The position numbers were made by a program, and so were the translations under genes. A stretch of 6,734 nucleotides of DNA from an uncultured Lachnospiraceae bacterium (lineage in GTDB: Bacteria > Bacillota > Clostridia > Lachnospirales > Lachnospiraceae). The DNA lies in assembly GCA_905236365.1 (NCBI GenBank), contig CAJOPP010000506.1:1-6734 (forward strand), written 5' to 3'. This document shows positions 1-6,305 of the stretch, one piece after another. The notes below the pieces were generated by a model. That model did no database searches, was not told where the DNA came from, and saw nothing but the letters and a program-made list of their open reading frames with translations. The first letter of the stretch is position 1, and each line of letters starts with the position of its first letter.

Positions 1-3000
1 CATTATGTTTTAGCATTTCTTCTTCCATATGCGGCTGCAAGCCTTTTCCTTTTCGCACACTTTCCATAGTCTTAAAGGCAAGTCCCGGTTCTAACCCCAT
101 ATGGATCAGATAAACCATGATATCATCACGACAACAGATTGCCCCTGAAAGTTCTGTTTTGCCCTCTTCTATCAATGTCTGGGCATTTCCCAGCCACACA
201 TCTGTACCATGGGATAGTCCGGAGATACGAACTAAGTCTGAAAAGCTCTTTGGTTTTGTGTCTACTAACATCTGAATTACAAAATCTGTGCCAAACTCCG
301 GCACGCCAAGGGAACCGGTAGGTGTTCCGCCAATGTCTTCAGGCGTAATTCCCAATGCATCAGGGCTGTGAAAAATTGACATTACCTGCTTATCATCCAA
401 AGCAATCGTCTTGGCATCAATCCCGGTAAGATCTTCTAATCGCCGGATAATTGTCGGATCATCATGTCCCAGAATATCCAGCTTCAACAGGTTTGTATCA
501 ATGGAATGGTACTCAAAATGAGTAGTAATAATATTCGTCTTGGTATCATTTGCAGGTTTCTGGATTGCTGTAAATTCATATATTTCCCGGTCACTTGGCA
601 CAACGACCATTCCACCGGGATGCTGTCCTGTTGTACGCTTAACACCCACACAACCACTGGCAATACGACTAAGTTCACATCTGCGTTTTACCATGTCCCG
701 TTCCTGATAATATTTATATACCAGCTGTTCTGCTGTCTTCTGTGCGATGGTTCCAATGGTTCCCGCACGAAAAGCATGCCCTTTTCCAAATAACTTTTCT
801 GTATAAGCATGGGCACATGCCTGATATTCACCGGAAAAATTAAGGTCAATATCCGGCTCCTTATCTCCATAAAATCCTAAAAAGGTCTCAAAAGGAATAT
901 CATGTCCTTCCTTCTTCATCATTGTTCCACATTTTGGACATGCCATATCCGGCATATCGCATCCTGAACTTCCGGAATAACTTTTTACCAGATCAGACTC
1001 AAAATCCACATAATAACATTTTGGACAAATATAATGTGCCGATAATGGATTTACTTCTGTGATACCTGCCATCGTTGCAACAAAAGAAGAACCGACCGAA
1101 CCACGTGAACCTACCAGATAACCATGATCGTTGGAATCCCATACCAGCTTTTGTGCTATAATATACATAACCGCATATCCATTTCCGATAATGGAAGTAA
1201 GTTCCTTTTCCAAACGACTTGTAACCTGCTCCGGAAGATTAGGTCCATAGATTTCATGTGCTTTGTCATAGCATATCGTTCGAAGTGTCGTATCAGAATC
1301 TTCGATAACCGGAGGACATTTGTCCGGGCTGACCGGATAAATTTTCTCAATCATATTGGAGATCATTATTGTATTATCAATTACAATTTCTCTTGCCTTG
1401 TCACTTCCCAAATACTCAAATTCCGCCAACATTTCCTCTGTTGTCCTAAAATATAACGGCGGCTGATTATCGGCATCCTTAAATCCTTTCGATGCCATCA
1501 ATACTGCCCGATAGATGCTATCCTCAGGGTCAAGAAAATGCACATCACAAGTAGCTACAACAGGCTTATTATAGGTTTCTCCCAGCTTTACGATAGCTCG
1601 GTTCAAATCCTGCAAATCTTCATCGGTATTGACATTCGGATATTTTTCCTCTGCCTTCATAAATGCATTGTTTCCAATTGGTTGAATCTCAAGATAATCA
1701 TAAAACTTTACAATCCTGTCAATCTCGTCATCTTCTGCCCCATCTACAATCGCCCGGAATAATTCTCCTGCTTCACAGGCAGAACCTAAGATCAATCCCT
1801 CACGATACTTATTGATCAGACTCTTTGGCATAATCGGCCGCATATTAAAATACTCCACATGAGAGGCTGAAATCAGCCGGTTTAAATTCACTCTTCCAAT
1901 CTCATTTTTCGCAAGAATAATCCCATGATATCTCTTTTTCTTCTTAATCGTATCCTTTGAAGTCTCTCCGAGCGTATTCAGGTCATTCAGATTCGATACG
2001 CCTTTTTCCTTCAACATTGGTAAAAATCTTTTAAAAATATCAGCCGTTGCAGCTGCATCATCAACTGCCCTGTGATGGTGTTCCAATTTAATTCCTAAAT
2101 GTTTACAAATACGATCCAGTGTAAATTTGCCAAGTTCCGGGCACAAAATATGCCCCAATGTCATGGTGTCAACAATGGAATTGTCCATCGTAAGACCCAT
2201 GTCCTTCGCAAACTTTTTAATAAAACTGGTATCAAACGTTGCATTATGGGCAACTAACACACTATCCCCTACAAATTCCAGAAATTGAGGAAGGATCACA
2301 TCAATCGTCGGACAATCCATCACCATATCATCTGTTATGGAAGTGAGCTTTGTAATCGTATACGGAATCGGCACTTCCGGATTGATAAAATGAGAAAACG
2401 TATCTACCACTTCTCCATTCTCAATCTTTACTGCACCAATTTCGATAATCTTACAGAACTTTGGGCTTAATCCGGTCGTCTCTATATCAAATACTACAAA
2501 ACTGCTGTCCAACGACTGCCCCTTAGGATTAACGATAAAATCTTTTAAATCATCTACAAAATAACCTTCTACACCATAAATGATCTTAAAAGGATCATCT
2601 TTTTTGATACAATGATTTGCTACAGGAAATGCCTGAGCAACACCATGATCGGTAATAGCAATGGCAGGATGCCCCCATTCCTTCGCTCGAGATATGATTT
2701 TTCCCACATCGACCACACTGTCATTATCGCTATATACCGTATGCATATGCAATTCAACGCGCTTATCCAATGCCGTATCCTGTCGTTTTGTGGTAAAATC
2801 CGGAATCGGTTTGATTCCCGTTATCGAATTCAAAGTAATCTCCCTTACATAGGTATCATATGCGGGTACTCCTTTTATCTTATAGAATTTCTTGTCTTTA
2901 AAATCATCCTTTAAAAGTGCCCAATCCTCTTTGGTCACAAAGATTTTTCCGGAAATCGAATCTGTAAAATCCGTAATAGCAAAAGAAATCAGAAGTTTTT

Positions 3001-3925
3001 CATTCCGAAGTTCTCTTTCCTCCATATTGAAGATTTGTCCCTTAACAACAATATCTCCAACACCTTCTGTAATCTCGGATATTGCCGTCTCATTTCCCTC
3101 TACATTTCTTCCGTAAATCACATCCGGATCCGCAATCTTTGTTTTCCCATAGGCAGAACGATTCCAATTGCCTTCTTTAGGTTTTGTACGTTCTATTATA
3201 TTCTTTTCTGATTTGGAGTCATTCGTCTGTGTACTCTTATTTCCGGAAGAATCCTGATTATTTGCAGATTTCGGTTGCTCTGCACCACCCTTCTTCCCAG
3301 ATTCCACATTTTCTTCCACTTGATTTGCATGTTCTTCTCTGTTTTTTTTCACCTGCTCCATAATCTGATGCACTTCTAAATGCAATTTATGTTCATTGGC
3401 TCTCCGAATGGAATCCTTCTGTTCTTCTGTAAAATCAAAACCAACTGTGATTTCATAACCAAAACGTTCTTTATATACATTTTCCAGATATTTTTTGATA
3501 TCAACAGAACGGGTCTTTGCAAGAAACGTATCATCCAGTGTCAATGTGATAATATTACCATCAATATACCATTCTGCATTCTTCACAAGCCGATATAACA
3601 CAGAGGATTCTGCCTGAAGTTCAAAAAGCAGACTCTCTTTGTAAAGTTCTGTCAGATTCCGGATATCATACTGACCAGAAAGGTCATAGGATTCCACAAG
3701 CTTTACTCTCATATTTCCCTGAAATACATAATCACTTAACAAATCCTCAATTGCATAGATATCCTGTTTCGGAATTAAAATTTTGCTTTCTGTATATAAT
3801 TTTAATGTTTTTTCCGATTTCACAAGGACAGCCTTTGTCACCATAACCTGCTCAAACAAATCTCTGAGTTCCTCCGGGCATTCAAATCCTGAAAACACAT
3901 CAAAAAAAATCTTTTTCTCTTCCAT
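1..3925 (-). CDS. polC: DNA polymerase III PolC, alpha subunit (3' end cut by window edge)
   Basis: Replicative DNA polymerase of low-GC Firmicutes with its own proofreading exonuclease. The frame is open from ATG 3925 to the left edge: 1308 codons, no stop, about 190 C-terminal residues missing by comparison with B. subtilis PolC (rest of the fingers, C-terminal HhH and clamp-binding parts). Seen in order: N-terminal domain (about 1-190); polar, charged linker (about 190-252); OB fold (about 275-370, from GDIVVKGQIF); PHP part 1 (H393, H395, D402, D426/H427, E453); DEDDh exonuclease (DIETTG with D480 and E482, HNATFD with D565, H618 and D623 in HHRAVDD); PHP part 2 (H667, D794/H796 in CDVHF); four-Cys Zn site in the thumb (C967, C970, C996, C999); palm GSRGSVGSS (939-947), PDIDLNF with D1025 and D1027, and KLDILG with D1150. 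All expected catalytic residues are present. The N-terminal part is some 50-60 residues longer than in Bacillus, mostly the linker. GTG 3928, directly upstream in frame, is an alternative start. Confidence 0.97.
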   Translation of the reverse strand, partial: MEEKKIFFDVFSGFECPEELRDLFEQVMVTKAVLVKSEKTLKLYTESKILIPKQDIYAIEDLLSDYVFQGNMRVKLVESYDLSGQYDIRNLTELYKESLLFELQAESSVLYRLVKNAEWYIDGNIITLTLDDTFLAKTRSVDIKKYLENVYKERFGYEITVGFDFTEEQKDSIRRANEHKLHLEVHQIMEQVKKNREEHANQVEENVESGKKGGAEQPKSANNQDSSGNKSTQTNDSKSEKNIIERTKPKEGNWNRSAYGKTKIADPDVIYGRNVEGNETAISEITEGVGDIVVKGQIFNMEERELRNEKLLISFAITDFTDSISGKIFVTKEDWALLKDDFKDKKFYKIKGVPAYDTYVREITLNSITGIKPIPDFTTKRQDTALDKRVELHMHTVYSDNDSVVDVGKIISRAKEWGHPAIAITDHGVAQAFPVANHCIKKDDPFKIIYGVEGYFVDDLKDFIVNPKGQSLDSSFVVFDIETTGLSPKFCKIIEIGAVKIENGEVVDTFSHFINPEVPIPYTITKLTSITDDMVMDCPTIDVILPQFLEFVGDSVLVAHNATFDTSFIKKFAKDMGLTMDNSIVDTMTLGHILCPELGKFTLDRICKHLGIKLEHHHRAVDDAAATADIFKRFLPMLKEKGVSNLNDLNTLGETSKDTIKKKKRYHGIILAKNEIGRVNLNRLISASHVEYFNMRPIMPKSLINKYREGLILGSACEAGELFRAIVDGAEDDEIDRIVKFYDYLEIQPIGNNAFMKAEEKYPNVNTDEDLQDLNRAIVKLGETYNKPVVATCDVHFLDPEDSIYRAVLMASKGFKDADNQPPLYFRTTEEMLAEFEYLGSDKAREIVIDNTIMISNMIEKIYPVSPDKCPPVIEDSDTTLRTICYDKAHEIYGPNLPEQVTSRLEKELTSIIGNGYAVMYIIAQKLVWDSNDHGYLVGSRGSVGSSFVATMAGITEVNPLSAHYICPKCYYVDFESDLVKSYSGSSGCDMPDMACPKCGTMMKKEGHDIPFETFLGFYGDKEPDIDLNFSGEYQACAHAYTEKLFGKGHAFRAGTIGTIAQKTAEQLVYKYYQERDMVKRRCELSRIASGCVGVKRTTGQHPGGMVVVPSDREIYEFTAIQKPANDTKTNIITTHFEYHSIDTNLLKLDILGHDDPTIIRRLEDLTGIDAKTIALDDKQVMSIFHSPDALGITPEDIGGTPTGSLGVPEFGTDFVIQMLVDTKPKSFSDLVRISGLSHGTDVWLGNAQTLIEEGKTELSGAICCRDDIMVYLIHMGLEPGLAFKTMESVRKGKGLQPHMEEEMLKHN
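3341..3359 (-). other. Candidate -1 frameshift site inside polC
   Basis: Codons 192-195 read GTG AAA AAA AAC, so the heptamer A_AAA_AAC is in the correct register for -1 slippage. GGAG (3359-3356) lies 8 bases and AGG (3354-3352) 3 bases upstream of the heptamer, in the way an internal SD helps slippage in E. coli dnaX. The -1 frame runs 27 codons to TAA at 3260-3258, which would give a protein of about 222 residues containing the N-terminal domain only. No strong downstream stem-loop is evident. Function is inference; the site may simply be a lysine-rich linker start. Confidence 0.25.
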
Positions 3926-3934
3926 CACTTCAAT

Positions 3935-3939
3935 CCTCC
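3935..3939 (-). promoter_or_regulatory. polC ribosome binding site
   Basis: GGAGG on the minus strand lies 9 bases before ATG 3925 and 6 bases before the adjoining in-frame GTG 3928. It rules out the in-frame upstream ATG at 3973, which has no SD-like sequence before it. It does not by itself decide between GTG 3928 and ATG 3925; ATG is preferred as the stronger codon. Confidence 0.85.
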
Positions 3940-3948
3940 AGGAAGATA

Positions 3949-3992
3949 AAACAAGCCAATCAGCTAAATCCATTTCGTTGATTGACTTACTT
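3949..3992 (-). repeat. Inverted repeat in the ispG-polC gap (possible mRNA hairpin)
   Basis: Arms 3992-3979 and 3962-3949 can pair over 14 positions around a 16-base loop. Eleven pairs are Watson-Crick and three are G-U wobbles on the minus-strand RNA; on the plus strand those three would be A-C mismatches. The hairpin starts 11 bases after the ispG stop and ends 9 bases before the polC GGAGG. The arms are A/T-rich, and the following TATCTTCC is a poor U-tract, so a true terminator is doubtful. A weak attenuator, an mRNA-stability element or a processing site between ispG and polC are the plausible roles. It could also be chance pairing. Confidence 0.35.
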
Positions 3993-4003
3993 ATATTTTC
4001 CCA

Positions 4004-5059
4004 TTATTTTTCCCAGTTTTTAAGTTCTTCCTCAAGTACTGTTAAAAGTTGATCCTCTGGTACTTTTTTGATAATCTCTCCTTTTTTTATCAGAAGGCCT
4101 TCACCGTTTCCTCCTGCAATTCCAAGATCCGCTTCTTTTGCCTCTCCCGGACCATTTACCACACATCCCATTACCGCCAACTTTATATTTAGATGTTCAT
4201 AATCTGCTGCCAGATTTTCCACTTTATTCGCCAACCCGATCAGGTCAATGGATGTTCTCCCACAAGTCGGACAGGATACCACTTCAATACCACCGGAACG
4301 AAGTCCTAACGTCTTTAGAATCAGTTTTGCAGATACGACTTCATTCACAGGATCTCCTGTCAACGAAACACGAATTGTATCCCCGATTCCCTGATTCAGA
4401 ATAATTCCTAAACCAACTGCAGACTTGATATTGCCTCTTGTGATTGTACCGGCTTCTGTAATTCCTACATGCAATGGATAATTGGTCTGCTCAGCGATCA
4501 ATTCATGTGCTTTTACACACATCAGCACATCAGAAGATTTGATACTGATCACGATGTCCTCAAATCCGAACTCTTCTAATAAATGTACTTTATCAAGTGC
4601 ACTTTCAACAAGTCCTTCCGCTGTAACTCCATGATACTTTTCTACCAATTCTTTTTCTAAGGAACCACTATTCACACCTACACGAATTGGTACATGATAG
4701 GCCTTTGCAGCTTCAACAACCTCCTTAATCCGGTCTTTGCCTCCAATATTTCCCGGATTGATCCGTATCTTATCTGCACCATTCTCCATTGCCATAATTG
4801 CAAGCCGGTAGTTAAAATGAATATCTGCAACAATCGGAATATGAATCCTCTTTTTGATCTGTCCAAATGCTTTTGCAGCCTCCTCATTGTTTGCAGTAGC
4901 ACGAATAATATCACATCCAGCTTTCTCCAATTTTAGAATCTGTTCTACTGTAGCGTCTACATCTTCCGTCTTTGTATTAGTCATTGACTGGATCAAAATC
5001 GGGCTGCCTCCACCAATTACTTTATTTCCAATCTGAATCTTCTTTGTATGTTCTCGCAC
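4004..5059 (-). CDS. ispG: 4-hydroxy-3-methylbut-2-en-1-yl diphosphate synthase IspG (GcpE)
   Basis: Cytosolic [4Fe-4S] enzyme of the MEP pathway. It reductively opens methylerythritol cyclodiphosphate (MEcPP) to HMBPP, taking electrons from ferredoxin or flavodoxin. The product is 351 residues, the usual length of the short bacterial two-domain form: a TIM-barrel substrate domain (about 1-245, with QSMTNTKTEDV and the RINPGNIG segment) and a C-terminal Fe-S domain. Cluster ligands are visible: C263 and C266 in SCPTCGRT, C299 in MGCVVNGPGE, and E306 in the same motif. The GTG at 5059 is chosen as start because GGGAGGT lies just upstream at good spacing and the protein then begins V-R-E-H-T-K, as family members do. 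A longer frame from TTG 5083 would place that ribosome site inside the gene. It follows rseP by 173 bases and precedes polC by 78. Dxr, two genes upstream, acts earlier in the same pathway. Confidence 0.97.
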   Translation of the reverse strand: MREHTKKIQIGNKVIGGGSPILIQSMTNTKTEDVDATVEQILKLEKAGCDIIRATANNEEAAKAFGQIKKRIHIPIVADIHFNYRLAIMAMENGADKIRINPGNIGGKDRIKEVVEAAKAYHVPIRVGVNSGSLEKELVEKYHGVTAEGLVESALDKVHLLEEFGFEDIVISIKSSDVLMCVKAHELIAEQTNYPLHVGITEAGTITRGNIKSAVGLGIILNQGIGDTIRVSLTGDPVNEVVSAKLILKTLGLRSGGIEVVSCPTCGRTSIDLIGLANKVENLAADYEHLNIKLAVMGCVVNGPGEAKEADLGIAGGNGEGLLIKKGEIIKKVPEDQLLTVLEEELKNWEK

Positions 5060-5065
5060 AACTTT

Positions 5066-5072
5066 ACCTCCC
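5066..5072 (-). promoter_or_regulatory. ispG ribosome binding site
   Basis: GGGAGGT on the minus strand, with 7 bases between GGAGG and GTG 5059. It settles the start: the upstream in-frame TTG 5083 lacks a good SD and would add eight residues not typical of IspG. Confidence 0.85.
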
Positions 5073-5100
5073 AAGTACCACAAACCTTAATAATCACAAA

Positions 5101-5130
5101 ATTAGCAATGTAATAAGTCCCTATTTTCAA
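5101..5130 (-). promoter_or_regulatory. Possible sigma-A promoter for ispG-polC
   Basis: On the minus strand TTGAAA (5130-5125, five of six to TTGACA) is followed after 18 bases by GCTAAT (5106-5101, four of six to TATAAT). Transcription would start near 5094, about 35 bases before the ispG GTG. It lies downstream of the hairpin at 5184-5210, which fits a secondary promoter after partial termination. A+T-rich gaps throw up such matches often, so this is weak evidence. Confidence 0.3.
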
Positions 5131-5183
5131 ATCACCTCAGTTAAAATTCGAATCTATCATCCACAAGGTTTTTACTGTAAACA

Positions 5184-5210
5184 ACCGTAGAGTATCTCCT
5201 ACCCTACGGC
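5184..5210 (-). terminator. Hairpin after rseP, weak terminator or attenuator
   Basis: CCGTAGGGTA (5209-5200) pairs with TACTCTACGG (5194-5185) around a five-base GGAGA loop; one pair is G-U, and a further G-U (5210/5184) extends the stem to 11. On the minus strand it begins 22 bases after the rseP stop and is followed by TTGTTT, five T in six bases, then by ACAG. The position and stem suit a Rho-independent terminator, but the T-tract is short, so partial read-through into ispG-polC is likely. The pairing is perfect with wobbles only on the minus-strand RNA. Confidence 0.5.
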
Positions 5211-5232
5211 ATTCTTCATATCACAATCTCTA

Positions 5233-6294
5233 TTAATAAATAATCTTAAGTATATCCTGATACATTACCACGATCATCAATCCGATCAAAAGTGCAAATC
5301 CAACCATATTCACAAACGCTTCTTTCTCGGTCGGAATCTTTCTTTTAAAGATACCTTCAATCAAAAGAAATAACGTTCTTCCACCATCTAGTGCAGGAAT
5401 CGGTATCAAATTCATAACACCAAGATTCGCACTCAGCATAATTGAAAAGCTTAGAAGACTCAAGAGCACATTGATGATAGCAAGAGATACATCCCCATTG
5501 GCACTTCCTTTTGCCTCATCAATTGTGTCACTCATCATAGAAACGATTCCCACCGGACCTGACATATTCTTAAAACCAAGCTTTCCTCCAATCAAATAAC
5601 TCAACCCTAAGAATACGGATTTAATCTGATAGCGCATTTCCAAAAAAGCATTTTTTACAACACCCGATGCACTGCTTTTTACTCTTCCACCACCATAAAT
5701 TCCCATGAGATAGCCGTTTTCTGTCTTTTCCGGTGTAAATGTATAATCAAACTCTTCGCCATTTCGATTGACAGTCAGAGTGATATCATTACCGGTCTGA
5801 TTCAACTGGTTAAATAACAAAATCTCTTGAAACTTATATACCCGGGTGCCATTATACCCAACTATAATATCTCCAACTTCTACCCCTGCTTCCTTTGCCG
5901 GACTGGAATCCGAGAATTGTGCAATTTCCGGAACATCAAAGCCTGCAACTGCAATCAGTATAACCGCTAACAGAAATGCTAAAATAAAATTAAAAAGGGG
6001 ACCGGCTAACACAACCGACAATCTTGCCAAAACTGACTTGGCACTGAAAGAATGTTCATCTTCCACATCTTCATCTTCCCCAAGCATTGCACAAAATCCA
6101 CCCATAGGAATCAATTTCAAAGAATACTTTGTCTCTTTCTTCTGAAAAGAAAATAAAGTAGGACCCATTCCAACCGCAAACTCATTAACATAAATTCCAT
6201 TTTTCTTTGCAAATATAAAGTGTCCAAACTCATGAAATGCAATAATCAATCCAAATACAAAAAGTGCAATGATTACATTTATAATTGTGCTCAC
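5233..6294 (-). CDS. rseP: RseP/RasP-type site-2 intramembrane zinc metalloprotease
   Basis: M50-family protease in the cytoplasmic membrane that cuts transmembrane segments of anti-sigma factors and remnant signal peptides; the B. subtilis homologue RasP processes RsiW and FtsL. The product is 353 residues, usual for Firmicutes. Seen in order: TM1 (about 3-20) with the zinc and catalytic motif HEFGH (H21, E22, H25); GMGP and MGGF membrane-associated loop motifs; an acidic stretch (GEDEDVEDE, about 72-80); TM2 (about 93-118) with LAGPLFNF; one PDZ domain (about 121-190); TM3 (about 268-292); N295-x-x-P-x-P-x-L-D303-G-G, which gives the third zinc ligand; and a final TM (about 328-346). GTG 6294 is chosen over in-frame GTG 6303 because AGGTGG sits 5 bases before it and it forms a GTGA overlap with the dxr stop. 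Substrates in this organism cannot be told from the window. Confidence 0.96.
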   Translation of the reverse strand: MSTIINVIIALFVFGLIIAFHEFGHFIFAKKNGIYVNEFAVGMGPTLFSFQKKETKYSLKLIPMGGFCAMLGEDEDVEDEHSFSAKSVLARLSVVLAGPLFNFILAFLLAVILIAVAGFDVPEIAQFSDSSPAKEAGVEVGDIIVGYNGTRVYKFQEILLFNQLNQTGNDITLTVNRNGEEFDYTFTPEKTENGYLMGIYGGGRVKSSASGVVKNAFLEMRYQIKSVFLGLSYLIGGKLGFKNMSGPVGIVSMMSDTIDEAKGSANGDVSLAIINVLLSLLSFSIMLSANLGVMNLIPIPALDGGRTLFLLIEGIFKRKIPTEKEAFVNMVGFALLIGLMIVVMYQDILKIIY

Positions 6295-6305
6295 GACTTC
6301 CACCT
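6291..6305 (-). promoter_or_regulatory. rseP ribosome site and GTGA overlap with dxr
   Basis: AGGTGG (6305-6300) inside the last dxr codons lies 5 bases before GTG 6294. That GTG shares two bases with the dxr TGA (6293-6291), giving GTGA. This is the classic layout for translational coupling, so rseP is probably translated by ribosomes finishing dxr. The alternative GTG 6303 falls within this SD and is unlikely. Confidence 0.7.

Noticed and set aside
464..1456. Plus-strand open frames such as 464-793 and 1124-1456 opposite polC
   Set aside because: They lie wholly opposite clear polC coding sequence, have no good ribosome sites and encode no recognisable protein; they are shadows of the real frame.
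2065..2488. Exonuclease inserted within the PHP domain as an unusual fusion
   Set aside because: This nested order is the normal architecture of PolC.
3902..3909. T8 run in polC codons 6-8 as a second slippery site
   Set aside because: It parses as T_TTT_TTT, but the -1 frame stops at once (TGA), giving only a stub of a few residues, and no stimulatory element is seen.
3926..4003. polC frame is open back to the ispG stop, with an in-frame ATG at 3973, raising a longer PolC or an IspG-PolC read-through fusion
   Set aside because: Twenty-six codons open by chance is common, ATG 3973 has no SD, and the strong GGAGG fits ATG 3925 or GTG 3928. The ispG TAA is normal.
4678..4914. Minus-strand 78-codon frame inside ispG
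   Set aside because: It is an out-of-frame shadow of a complete, conserved ispG, with no ribosome site or family resemblance.
5146..5153. Palindrome ATTCGAAT in the rseP-ispG gap as an operator
   Set aside because: Eight bases of palindrome in an A+T-rich gap is expected by chance and matches no operator I can name.
5192..5218. Tiny minus-strand frame M-K-N-A-V-G-stop running into the hairpin after rseP, as an attenuator leader peptide
   Set aside because: Only six codons, no ribosome site, and no regulatory codon pattern.
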